This document shows positions 10,513-20,057 of a stretch of DNA of 64,000 bases, piece after piece. The stretch lies in NCBI GenBank assembly GCA_003278065.1, contig QCHE01000001.1:62001-126000 (forward strand), read 5' to 3'. Under the pieces are notes generated by a model. It saw only the letters and a list, made by a program, of their open reading frames with translations, made no database searches and was not told the origin of the DNA. Numbering within the stretch: position 1 is the first letter of the stretch; each line of letters starts with the position of its first letter. Source of the stretch: Pelagibacteraceae bacterium AG-390-O04. GTDB lineage: Bacteria; Pseudomonadota; Alphaproteobacteria; Pelagibacterales; Pelagibacteraceae. Position numbers and translations under genes: made by a program.

Positions 10513-11947
10513 CCCAAAATTCAAAGAGGAATGTGGTGTATTTGGTATTAGTAATGCTAAAGAAGCATCTGCACTAACAGCTCTAGGGCTTCATGCTCTT
10601 CAACATAGAGGTCAAGAGGGATGTGGAATAGTGACTTTTGATGGTAGTCATTATTTTTCAGAAAAGAGATTTGGATTAGTTGGTGATAATTTTAATAAAG
10701 AAAAAATTTTAAAAAAATTAAAAGGAAATTATGCAATAGGTCATAATAGATATAGTACTACCGGTGAAAATACCTTAAGAAATATTCAGCCCTTTTTTGC
10801 TGATACTAATGCCGGAGGTATTGGTGTTGCTCATAATGGAAATCTTACCAATTCTATTTCATTGAGAAATAAATTAGTTGAAGATGGAGCTATCTTTTAC
10901 ACAACATCTGATACAGAAACAATTGTCCAATTGATTGCAAAATCAAAGAGAGAGAAAACAATAGATAAAATTGTTGATGCGATTTTTCAAATTCAAGGAG
11001 GATATGCTTTGGTAATGTTAACACAAAATTCTTTAATTGGTGTTAGAGATCCTTATGGAATCAGACCATTAATAATAGGTAAATTAAATAATAGTTATGT
11101 GCTATCTTCAGAGACATGTGCTTTAGATATAATTGGAGCAAAATTTATAAGGGAAGTTGAAAATGGTGAAATTGTTTTAATTGAAAATAATGAAATCAAA
11201 AGCATTAAGCCTTTTCCTCCTAAAAAAATAAGACCTTGTGTGTTCGAATATATTTATTTCTCAAGACCAGACAGTATTTTGAGTGGTAAAAGTGCATATG
11301 AACATCGTAAAAACCTTGGAATTGAACTAGCTAAAGAAAATAATTTAAATGCTGATATAGTTGTACCTGTTCCAGACTCTGGAAACGCAGCAGCTCTTGG
11401 TTTCGCCCAATATTTAGGAATTAGTTTTGAATTAGGCTTGATTAGAAATCATTACGTTGGAAGAACATTTATAGAGCCAAGTCAAAAAATAAGAAGTTTA
11501 GGGGTAAAATTAAAATTAAATGCTAATCAATCAACAATTAAAGGGAAAAAAATTATATTGATAGATGACTCTTTAGTAAGAGGTACTACTTCACATAAAA
11601 TAATAAAAATGTTATATGATGCTGGAGCAAGAGAAGTTCATATGAAAATTGCTTGCCCTGAAATTAGATTTCCAGATTTTTATGGTGTGGATACACCAAC
11701 AAAAAAAGAATTGCTTGCAGCAAATAAAACTAACGAACAAATTTGTGAATATATTGGTGCTAAATCCTTAAGTTTCTTATCAATAGAAGGATTATACAGA
11801 GCTATTGGGTTCGATAAAAGAAATGAAAATTACCCTCAATTAACAGATCATTACTTTACAGGAGATTATCCAGTTAAACCTATTGATGAACTAGGCGACA
11901 ATAAAGTCACTCAACTATCATTATTAAATAATGCATCTAATAACTAA
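10466..11947 (+). CDS. purF: amidophosphoribosyltransferase
   Basis: 493 aa; CGVFGI N-terminal nucleophile Cys preceded by propeptide, GHNRYSTTG, DDSLVRGTTS PRPP motif; start codon uncertain (ATG 10466 or in-frame TTG 10499). Confidence 0.95.
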   Translation: MKKLTKILKKKLKSYNPKFKEECGVFGISNAKEASALTALGLHALQHRGQEGCGIVTFDGSHYFSEKRFGLVGDNFNKEKILKKLKGNYAIGHNRYSTTGENTLRNIQPFFADTNAGGIGVAHNGNLTNSISLRNKLVEDGAIFYTTSDTETIVQLIAKSKREKTIDKIVDAIFQIQGGYALVMLTQNSLIGVRDPYGIRPLIIGKLNNSYVLSSETCALDIIGAKFIREVENGEIVLIENNEIKSIKPFPPKKIRPCVFEYIYFSRPDSILSGKSAYEHRKNLGIELAKENNLNADIVVPVPDSGNAAALGFAQYLGISFELGLIRNHYVGRTFIEPSQKIRSLGVKLKLNANQSTIKGKKIILIDDSLVRGTTSHKIIKMLYDAGAREVHMKIACPEIRFPDFYGVDTPTKKELLAANKTNEQICEYIGAKSLSFLSIEGLYRAIGFDKRNENYPQLTDHYFTGDYPVKPIDELGDNKVTQLSLLNNASNN

Positions 11948-11950
11948 ATT

Positions 11951-12508
11951 ATGAAAAAAGTAAGTTTTACAGAAATGAAAAGGGGAACTAAAGAGGATTA
12001 TCTTTTTTTAGATAAACACGAAAAAAATTTTGCTGATAAAACTGCTGAAAGAATTTTAAAGTTTATGTCTAATCTCACTGAAACTTTGGAAGGTTATCAG
12101 GTTTCAAGACTTGAGCACTCTCTTCAAAGTGCTACTAGAGCTTATAAAAATGGTGAGAGTGAAGAAATGGTAGTTGCAGCATTGCTTCATGACATTGGAG
12201 ATGAATTGGCTCCAATGAATCATTCAGAATATGCTGCAGCTATATTAAAACCATATGTTTCAGAAAAAACTCATTGGATAATTGAAAAACATGGTGAATT
12301 CCAAATGTTTTATTATGCTCATCATTTAGGAGGAGATAAAAATAAAAGAGATAAATACAAAAATCACAAATATTATCAAGATACAATTGATTTTTGTGAA
12401 AAGTATGATCAAAATTCATTTGATCCTAATTATAAATCTCTTCCATTAGATTTTTTCAAACCTATAGTAAAAAAAATTTTTTCAAGAAAACCTTATTCTT
12501 CTCTTTAA
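11951..12508 (+). CDS. HD-domain protein, COG4341/PhnZ-like family (hydrolase or mixed-valent diiron oxygenase)
   Basis: 185 aa; RLEHSLQSAT ... AALLHDIGD ... NHSEYAA ... IIEKHGEF ligand-like His/Asp pattern. Confidence 0.7.
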   Translation: MKKVSFTEMKRGTKEDYLFLDKHEKNFADKTAERILKFMSNLTETLEGYQVSRLEHSLQSATRAYKNGESEEMVVAALLHDIGDELAPMNHSEYAAAILKPYVSEKTHWIIEKHGEFQMFYYAHHLGGDKNKRDKYKNHKYYQDTIDFCEKYDQNSFDPNYKSLPLDFFKPIVKKIFSRKPYSSL

Positions 12509-12538
12509 ATTTATCAAAAAAATACTATTTAATAATTA

Positions 12539-13834
12539 ATGATTAACTCTAAAGATAAAATAATTGATTATTTTAAATCAGGAATTAAAGATACAAAAGA
12601 TTTCAAAATTGGAATTGAACACGAAAAATTTTTATTTAATAATAATGACAATAAAAGAATTGATTATTCAAAAATAGAGAAAATGTTTAAGGCCTTATTA
12701 GAATTTGGCTGGAATCCTATTTTTGAAAAAAAAAATGTAATTGGTCTAAACAAAGGTGGAAAAAATATTACCCTAGAACCAGGTAATCAAATAGAATTAT
12801 CTGGGGAAAAATTAAGTAATATTCATGAAGCTTGTGCTGAATCTCATGATTATTTGTTTGAATTAAGACAAGTAACAAAAAAATTAGATATTAAAATTGT
12901 GAGCGCAGGTTTTGATCCTATCTCTAAACTAAATGAAATTCCAAACAATCCAAAGCAACGTTATGAATTAATGACAAAAGATATGCCATTTGGAGGCGAA
13001 TTAAGTTTAGATATGATGTACCGAACTTGTGGAACCCAACTAAACATCGATTATAATTCCGAAAAAGACTTTGTTAAAAAATTTAAAATTGTAAACTCAT
13101 TAGTTCCGATTTCAATTGCATTATTTGCTAATTCTTCAATTGTAGAAAAAAAAAATAGTAACTACTTGTCTTATCGTTCAAATGTATGGCAAAATACTTC
13201 TCGTGGAGGTCTACCAAAATTATTTTTTGAAGAATTAGATTTTGAAAAATATGCAGATTTTATCATAAATTTTCCGATTTTATTTATTCAAGATAAAGAA
13301 AATTATATTTCAGGAAAAAAATATAAATTTGAAGATTTTATGAATGGAAAAATTGATGAAATAAAAAATCGTTTACCTAATGAACAAGATTTATCCACTC
13401 ACCTAAGCACAATTTTCACAGAAAATAGATTAAAAAGATATATTGAACTTAGATCAATGGATACATGTGGTTGGGACTGCTTATGTGCAGGACCAGCCTT
13501 TTATATTGGTATACTATATGGAAATACTGATGAAGTTTATTCTTTAGTTTCAAAATGGGAAAAAAATAAAATAATTAACGCATATCTTGAATCTCCTAAA
13601 AAAGGATTTAATACTCAGTTAATGGGCAAAGATCTTCTTTATTGGGCTTCAACTCTTTTAGATTTATCAAGAAAAGGATTAGAAAAAAGAGATATTCTTA
13701 ATAAAAGTAAAAAAAATGAAACTGTATTTTTAAATCATTTACAAAAAGTAATTGATAATAAAACTACGAATGCACATGATATGATTAGCAAATTTTCAAA
13801 AAATGAAGATTTAAGCGAATTATATGATAAATAA
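12539..13834 (+). CDS. gshA: glutamate-cysteine ligase (plant/alphaproteobacterial type)
   Basis: 431 aa; GIEHEKF, MMYRTCGTQLN, ENRLKRYIELRSMDTCGWD; followed by gshB. Confidence 0.92.
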   Translation: MINSKDKIIDYFKSGIKDTKDFKIGIEHEKFLFNNNDNKRIDYSKIEKMFKALLEFGWNPIFEKKNVIGLNKGGKNITLEPGNQIELSGEKLSNIHEACAESHDYLFELRQVTKKLDIKIVSAGFDPISKLNEIPNNPKQRYELMTKDMPFGGELSLDMMYRTCGTQLNIDYNSEKDFVKKFKIVNSLVPISIALFANSSIVEKKNSNYLSYRSNVWQNTSRGGLPKLFFEELDFEKYADFIINFPILFIQDKENYISGKKYKFEDFMNGKIDEIKNRLPNEQDLSTHLSTIFTENRLKRYIELRSMDTCGWDCLCAGPAFYIGILYGNTDEVYSLVSKWEKNKIINAYLESPKKGFNTQLMGKDLLYWASTLLDLSRKGLEKRDILNKSKKNETVFLNHLQKVIDNKTTNAHDMISKFSKNEDLSELYDK

Positions 13835-14750
13835 AATTGTAGCAATACAGGGAAACAATCCCTCTAGCTTAAATCCACTAACAGATACTACTATTTTTCT
13901 CGCCCACGAAATACAAAGAAAGAAATATGATATATTTTATTACGACCCTAGAGATTTATCGATTATAAATACTAAAGTTGTTGCGAAAGGTTTTTTTATA
14001 AAGTTTGACTACAATAAAAAAAAAATTTTTAAGATATTAAAAAAAAAAAAATTAGATCTCACAACATGTAAATTCATCTTAATTAGGCAAGATCCTCCAT
14101 TTAATTTAGAATACATTTCAAGTACCTACATATTAGATATAATAAAAGATAAAGTAAAAATTATTAATAACCCAACTTCAATAAGAAATATTTCTGAGAA
14201 ACTATATTCTGCAAAATATCAAAAATTTATGCCAAAGACAATTTTTAGTCAGAATATAGTCGATATCAAAAAATTTTTTAAAGCTAACAAAAAAATTATT
14301 TTAAAACCTATTCATGGCTATAGTGGAAATGATATTCATTTATTAAACAAGTTTAATTTATCATTTATAAAAAAATTTATCAAAAAACATAATCATATAA
14401 TGTGTCAAAAATATTTGCCTAATATAAGTAAAGGCGATAAGAGAGTTTTTTTAATAAATGGAAAAGTAGTTGGGGCAATTTCAAGAGTTCCAAAAAAAGG
14501 ATCATTTTTAAGTAATATGAGTAAAGGAGCCAAACCATCAATAACTAAATTAACTAAAATAGAAAAAAAAATATCTAAATTAGTGGCTTATGACTTAAAA
14601 AAAGAAAATATTTTTTTTGCAGGAATTGATTTTATTGATCAAAAACTTAATGGTGATATCAATATTACTTCACCTACAGGCTTAAAAACACTTTATGATT
14701 TATCAAAAATTAATTTAGCGAAAACTTTTTGGAAGGAATTAAAAATTTGA
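13824..14750 (+). CDS. gshB: glutathione synthetase (ATP-grasp)
   Basis: 308 aa; ILIRQDPPFN, LKPIHGYSGNDI, NITSPTGLK; overlaps gshA by 11 bp. Confidence 0.9.
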   Translation: MINKIVAIQGNNPSSLNPLTDTTIFLAHEIQRKKYDIFYYDPRDLSIINTKVVAKGFFIKFDYNKKKIFKILKKKKLDLTTCKFILIRQDPPFNLEYISSTYILDIIKDKVKIINNPTSIRNISEKLYSAKYQKFMPKTIFSQNIVDIKKFFKANKKIILKPIHGYSGNDIHLLNKFNLSFIKKFIKKHNHIMCQKYLPNISKGDKRVFLINGKVVGAISRVPKKGSFLSNMSKGAKPSITKLTKIEKKISKLVAYDLKKENIFFAGIDFIDQKLNGDINITSPTGLKTLYDLSKINLAKTFWKELKI

Positions 14751-15607
14751 ATAATTTAACTGATCAACAGAAAGGTTCATTACTTGCTTTCATTGCTGTG
14801 ATTTTTATAACTCCAGATTCTCTTTTCATTAGACTATCTAATGTTGATACTTGGGGTTTAGTTTTTTATAGAGGAATAATCCCTTTTTTTTCAGTTTTTT
14901 TTGTAATGTTATTAATTTATAAATTAAACTTCTTTAAAATTCTTTTTTCAAGTGGTTATCATGGGCTTATATACATAAGCACTTTTAGTATAACTAATAT
15001 TACTTTCGTGGTTTCAATTCAAAATACAAATGTTGCAAACACTCTTGTAATGATAGCTACTGCACCTATGCTTTCAGCTATATTAGGTGCATTTTTTTTG
15101 AAAGAGCCACCAGACAAAAAGACTTGGATATCTATAGTAATAACTTTTTTTGCTGTAATATACATTTTTTCTGACTCTCTTAAATTAGGAAATTTTTATG
15201 GGGATATACTTGGATTTATTACTGCTATAGGTTTGGCGGTTGGAGCTGTGACTATTAGATCTGCCAAAACTAAAAATTTAGTGCCTGCAGCTGTTGTTGG
15301 TAAATTATTTGTAGCAACTTTTGCTTTATTTTTTATAGAGAGTTTTGTGCTTAGTGAAAAAGATTTAATCATAGTACCTCTTATGTGTATTTTATGTGTA
15401 GCAATACCATTTGTGTTAGTGACTATTGCACCAAGATTTATACCAGCAGCCGAGGTGAATTTGTTTTTTCTTCTAGAAACTATTATTGGACCCATTTGGG
15501 TTTGGCTAATAATTAAAGAACAACCAAGCATAGAAACGCTACTAGGTGGTATTGTTATAATCATTACTATTGCAATCCACTCTTTTTACAAGTTAAGGAA
15601 TTCTTAA
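14729..15607 (+). CDS. EamA/DMT-family transporter
   Basis: 292 aa, 10 TM-like hydrophobic segments, duplicated EamA domain. Confidence 0.85.
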   Translation: MEGIKNLNNLTDQQKGSLLAFIAVIFITPDSLFIRLSNVDTWGLVFYRGIIPFFSVFFVMLLIYKLNFFKILFSSGYHGLIYISTFSITNITFVVSIQNTNVANTLVMIATAPMLSAILGAFFLKEPPDKKTWISIVITFFAVIYIFSDSLKLGNFYGDILGFITAIGLAVGAVTIRSAKTKNLVPAAVVGKLFVATFALFFIESFVLSEKDLIIVPLMCILCVAIPFVLVTIAPRFIPAAEVNLFFLLETIIGPIWVWLIIKEQPSIETLLGGIVIIITIAIHSFYKLRNS

Positions 15608-15664
15608 GCTTGTCACAATTAAGACTTGATTTAGTAATACATCGCGAATAATTACCTCAGTTTT

Positions 15665-16954
15665 ATGAACAAAGTATTAAAAAATTCTTGGGCACTATTT
15701 TTAGGAATGGGCTTCATTATGATGGCCTATGGTTTTCAAGGCTCCCTTTTGGGGGTAAGAGCCGTTCAAGAAGAATTTAGTTTAACTGCAACTGGATTTA
15801 TGATGTCTGGATATTTTGTTGGATACTTTATTGGAGCGGCTACTATCCCCAATATAATTTCTAGAGTTGGACACATAAGGGTTTTTGCAGCTTTTGCGTC
15901 TTTGGCATCTTTAGTCATTCTAATTCACTCTATAATTATAAATCCATTTATTTGGTTTCTACTAAGAGTTTTGACCGGAATAAGTATGGTCTGTATTTAT
16001 ACTGTTGCAGAAAGTTGGTTGAACGATAGGTCAAGCAACAAAAATAGAGGTAGTGTTTTATCAATTTATATGGTCATTCTATATGGCACTATGGGTATTG
16101 GTATGTTTTTACTAAATTTTAGCAGCCCAAAAAATTTTCAACCTTTTATTTTAGTTTCGGTGATTACATCTGCAGCTTTAATACCAATTTTGTTAACTAA
16201 AAAAAAACCACCAACGTTCAAAAAAATTAAAGCAATGACTTTAAAAGACCTTTATGAAGCATCTCCATTTGGAATGGTAAGTTCCTTTTTTTATGGAACA
16301 ATTCAAGCTGCACTTTTTACTTTATTAGCAGTGTATGCCACATCAATGAATTTTTCTATTTTAGAAATATCTATTGTAACATTTCTATTAGCTATCTCTG
16401 GTGCAATTTCACAATTTCCTGTTGGAAAAATTTCTGACATTTATGACAGAAGAAAAGTAATTGTTTTTTCAACTTTTGGTGCTGCAATTTTTTCAATTTT
16501 AGCCATCTTAGTTTCTAGACAAATGTATTTGCCAGAAGGTCTTGCGACTAGTAAAACCTGGTTTTATATTTTTTTAATTCTTTTTTCTTTCTGTAGCTTA
16601 CCTATGTTTTCGTTAATTCTTGCACATACAAATGATTATATTCCAAAAGAAAAATTTGTTGCAGCTGGTGCTGGTCTTCAATTCGTTTTTGGATTAGGTG
16701 CAATGAGTGGACCTTTTTTATGTTCTATATTTATGGACATTGTTGGGTCAAATGGTTTTTTTATTTTTTTATTTTTCTTCCACTCGTTAATCGGTCTTTT
16801 TGGAATTTATAGAATGAGAGTAAGAAAAACAGTAGATAATCCAGATTCTCAGTTTGTTGCTATGCCACAAACAATTACACCTGCGGGGATTGAACTTAAT
16901 CCTACAACAGAACCAATTGAAGAACCAAATAAGGAAGAAGAAAAGTTAGTTTAA
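15665..16954 (+). CDS. MFS transporter
   Basis: 429 aa, ~12 TM; GVRAVQEEFSLT, DRRKVIVFSTFGAA. Confidence 0.85.
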   Translation: MNKVLKNSWALFLGMGFIMMAYGFQGSLLGVRAVQEEFSLTATGFMMSGYFVGYFIGAATIPNIISRVGHIRVFAAFASLASLVILIHSIIINPFIWFLLRVLTGISMVCIYTVAESWLNDRSSNKNRGSVLSIYMVILYGTMGIGMFLLNFSSPKNFQPFILVSVITSAALIPILLTKKKPPTFKKIKAMTLKDLYEASPFGMVSSFFYGTIQAALFTLLAVYATSMNFSILEISIVTFLLAISGAISQFPVGKISDIYDRRKVIVFSTFGAAIFSILAILVSRQMYLPEGLATSKTWFYIFLILFSFCSLPMFSLILAHTNDYIPKEKFVAAGAGLQFVFGLGAMSGPFLCSIFMDIVGSNGFFIFLFFFHSLIGLFGIYRMRVRKTVDNPDSQFVAMPQTITPAGIELNPTTEPIEEPNKEEEKLV

Positions 16955-17587
16955 ATTTAATTTTTGAATACAAGCTGACATTTTCGATAAAACTTGTTTT
17001 TTTGTTAATTTATCAGTTCTAATTAAAATTGCCTCTTTTACTTTTATTAAAGGGCTATTTTTTCTTTTTTTATCCATTTCAGTTCTTCTTTTAAGAGATT
17101 TTTTTACCTCATTAAGAGGAACCTTTTTTTTAATATCTAACCATCTTCTATAACTAGCTATATTTAAGCTGCACTTAAAATAAAATGCTAAATCATATTT
17201 TGGGTTTTTATTAAGAATTTTGCTCGCAATATCTCTTCCCTCAACACAAATTCTTTTATTTTTTTTAATTATCTTTATTTGAAATTTATTAATTATGCTT
17301 CTAATTTTTTTATTCTTAGCTAATATTGCTACATGATTACTTATTTTTTCTGAATGTAAATTTTGTCTTGCTATAGTTTTATAGGTAATATTCTTAAATT
17401 TTTTTTTTAAAAAAATTGCTTCATTTAAAGGTCGATATTTAATTATAAGCTTGCTTCCATATCTGTAAAGTAATCCTGAATTAACTAGTAATAATTTATA
17501 TTTTTTAGAAATTAGCTTCGCAGCTGTACTTTTACCGCTTGCGGACTCTCCATCACATGCAATAATTAATTTTTTAGAATTACTCAT
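16946..17587 (-). CDS. cmk: cytidylate kinase
   Basis: 213 aa; CDGESASGKSTAAKLI P-loop, VEGRDIASKIL. Confidence 0.88.
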   Translation of the reverse strand: MSNSKKLIIACDGESASGKSTAAKLISKKYKLLLVNSGLLYRYGSKLIIKYRPLNEAIFLKKKFKNITYKTIARQNLHSEKISNHVAILAKNKKIRSIINKFQIKIIKKNKRICVEGRDIASKILNKNPKYDLAFYFKCSLNIASYRRWLDIKKKVPLNEVKKSLKRRTEMDKKRKNSPLIKVKEAILIRTDKLTKKQVLSKMSACIQKLNLN

Positions 17588-17665
17588 TAAACTTTATTAA
17601 TATTTAGAGCAATCTATTGCAAAAAAATTCTTTATATATCAAAATATTTACTCAATTAATCACTT

Positions 17666-17697
17666 GTAGGTTGAAACTCATTATAACCACCTTTTTT
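17666..17697 (+). terminator. bulged hairpin followed by T6 (candidate terminator or leader attenuator)
   Basis: GTaGGTT...AACCaC pairing with one bulge, then TTTTTT at 17692-17697, inside a comparatively long spacer upstream of the coiled-coil gene. Confidence 0.3.
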
Positions 17698-17761
17698 AAA
17701 AATATGATGATCGTATAAGTTGATCAAATTGATTTTTTTTGTTGAAATAGTATTTATAAAA

Positions 17762-18570
17762 ATGTCTAGAAAAAAATTAAATTCAAAATCAAAAATTAAA
17801 AAGTCTAAAAAAGTAAGTCATTTATTTAATAAAATTTTTGATGATTTTAAAAAAAAACAGAAATTAAAAAAAAAAAAGAGATTAAGTTAAAAGAAGAAAT
17901 AATTAAAAAAGAATTAATCAAAATTCAATCTAAAGAAAAAAATTTAAAAATTAAAGAGGACGATTTAAGAAAAAAAGATGATCAAATAAAAAAAAAAGAT
18001 GAAGATCTTAGAAGAAAAGATTTTCAATTAATTCAAAAAGATGACGAATTAAGATTGAATGAAAAAGAACAAAAAAATAAAGAAAAAAATATTTTAAATA
18101 AAGAGGAAAACCTCAATATTAAAAATGAACAATTGAGATTAAAAGAAAATAATTTAAATGAAAAAGAACAAAATCTTAAAAAATTAGAAAAAGATTTAGA
18201 GAAAAAAGAAATTGAATTAAAATCAAAACATGAGGCTCAAGAACGTAGAGACATCGATTTAAAAGTAAGAGAAGAAGATCAAAATAAGAAAGATCTAAAA
18301 GAACTTAGAAAAAAACAACGTGAAGAAAAATTAAAAAAAGAGGAAGAAAATCGTCAAAAAGATATCGCCGCGCAAAGAATAAAAGAATGGGAAGAAAAAT
18401 TTGATGAAGAACAAAGACTTAAATTACAAGATGAAATTAGAAAAGAAGAAAGATTGAAACAAAGAGAACAACTTAAAAAAGCTATTGAAGATGAAAAAGA
18501 CCAAACATTACAAAAAGAACTTATCTCTAGATTAGAAGCTTTTGAAATAGACCAAAGAAAAAAAAATTAA
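17762..18570 (+). CDS. Lys/Glu-rich heptad-repeat coiled-coil protein; reading frame requires a -1 shift at A12 (17866-17877)
   Basis: ATG at 17762 reads 43 codons to TAA; a second frame is open from after TAA 17848-17850 through 18570; the frames join at the A12-G run. Track ORF 18055-18570 is only the 3' part. Confidence 0.6.
17866..17878 (+). other. A12G homopolymer containing slippery heptamer A AAA AAG
   Basis: In the upstream frame, codons TTA AAA AAA AAA AAG AGA end in X XXY YYZ = A AAA AAG; a -1 shift enters the long downstream frame. Confidence 0.6.
17932..18230 (+). repeat. degenerate 21-nt / 7-aa tandem repeat (KEKNLKI KEDDLRK KDDQIKK KDEDLRR KDFQLIQ KDDELRL ...)
   Basis: About 14 consecutive, uninterrupted K(E/D)xx(L/I)xx heptads in the translated frame. 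Confidence 0.75.
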
Positions 18571-18577
18571 CTATATT

Positions 18578-19366
18578 TTAATTAGCATCAAGAACGGCAT
18601 GAAGGAATTGTTTTGTTCTTTCATTTTGAGGATCTCCAAATAATTTTTCTGGCGGCCCTTGTTCAAAAATTTTTCCATCATTAAAAAAACATACTCTATC
18701 AGATATTTCTCTCGCAAAACCCATTTGGTGAGTTACCATAATCATTGTTAGATTATGTTCTTTATTTAATGATCTAATTACATTTAATACTTCACCTACT
18801 ACCTCTGGATCTAAAGCTGAAGTAATTTCATCTAAAAGCATTACTTTGGGTCTCATTGCAAGCGCTCTTGCAATCGCAACTCTTTGCTGCTGGCCACCAG
18901 ACAATCTTGATGGATGTTCATCCTTTTTATCTGTCAAACCGACTAATTCTAATAATTCTAATGCTCTTTCCTCTGCTTCCTCTTTCTTCATGCCTAGAAC
19001 TTCAACTGGAGCTTCTATACAGTTTTGCAATGCAGTCATATGAGGAAATAAATTGAATTGTTGGAATACCATTCCTATTTTCGATCTTCTTTCTCTTAAG
19101 TATTTTTCATTAGCTTCTATTAATTTTCCATCTGACTCCATATGTGTAAGAGGTTCTCCATCTAAATGAATTACGCCTTGATTGATTTTCTCTAAAGTCA
19201 TCAATACTCTCAGAACAGTAGTTTTTCCTGATCCTGATGGACCTATAATTGAGACCATTTCATTTTTTTTTATTTCTAAATTTAGTTTATCTAAAACAAT
19301 TAGGTTTCCATATTGTTTTGTAACATTTGAGAAGTTAACTATTATATCTGATGTTTTTTTTTCCAT
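18578..19366 (-). CDS. amino-acid/ectoine-type ABC transporter ATP-binding protein
   Basis: 262 aa; GPSGSGKTTVLR, LSGGQQQRVAIARALAM, polar amino-acid class ATPase (EhuA/GlnQ-like). Confidence 0.92.
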   Translation of the reverse strand: MEKKTSDIIVNFSNVTKQYGNLIVLDKLNLEIKKNEMVSIIGPSGSGKTTVLRVLMTLEKINQGVIHLDGEPLTHMESDGKLIEANEKYLRERRSKIGMVFQQFNLFPHMTALQNCIEAPVEVLGMKKEEAEERALELLELVGLTDKKDEHPSRLSGGQQQRVAIARALAMRPKVMLLDEITSALDPEVVGEVLNVIRSLNKEHNLTMIMVTHQMGFAREISDRVCFFNDGKIFEQGPPEKLFGDPQNERTKQFLHAVLDAN

Positions 19367-19369
19367 AAA

Positions 19370-20056
19370 CTAAATTTGTTCCTTCTTAATTTTTCCTTGA
19401 GATAAGTTAACATTTTTTTCAATTTTTCTAATCCAAATTGCAGCTGGAATTGACAAAGTTAAAAATATTATTCCTACTATAGTATATGGCTCTAAATAAC
19501 GATAGTGGTATCCACCAACTGCTGTCGCAGCATGAAATAATTCAGCAACCCCTATTGTAGATAATAAAGGTGTATCTTTAAAAATTCCTACAAGGTAATT
19601 TCCCATACCAGGTATAGCGATTGGAAATGCTTGTGGTAATACTATTTTTCGATAAGTGTAAAACATTGAAAAATTTAGTGCTCTACATGCTTCCCATTGA
19701 GTTTTTGGTACACCTTCTAATGCTCCTCTATAAACTTCTGATAAATATGTTCCGAAATGAAGTCCAATTGTTATCATTCCACAGACCCAAGCTGATAATG
19801 TTATTCCAAATTGAGGTAATACGAAGTAAACAAAAAATAATTGAATTAATAATGGTGTGGACCTGATAAATTCAACAATCTCTCTATTAGCCATATTTAT
19901 TATCTTAATTGGGGTTCTTTGACCTAACAAAAACAGCAAACCTACAACTGCAGCAATTGCATAGCCAATTCCAGCAGCCAAAATTGTATTTAAAGTTGCC
20001 CACAACATTTGTGGAAGTATTTCAATTGCAAAATCCCATCTCCACTCTGCATTCAT
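19370..20056 (-). CDS. ABC transporter permease (EhuD/HisM-like)
   Basis: 228 aa; EFIRSTPLLIQLFFVYFVLP, EACRALN EAA-loop. Confidence 0.9.
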   Translation of the reverse strand: MNAEWRWDFAIEILPQMLWATLNTILAAGIGYAIAAVVGLLFLLGQRTPIKIINMANREIVEFIRSTPLLIQLFFVYFVLPQFGITLSAWVCGMITIGLHFGTYLSEVYRGALEGVPKTQWEACRALNFSMFYTYRKIVLPQAFPIAIPGMGNYLVGIFKDTPLLSTIGVAELFHAATAVGGYHYRYLEPYTIVGIIFLTLSIPAAIWIRKIEKNVNLSQGKIKKEQI

Positions 20057-20057
20057 A

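Noticed and set aside
15196-15564. 122-aa antisense ORF inside EamA gene
   Set aside because: Mirror of a membrane-protein gene; no start context or recognisable domain.
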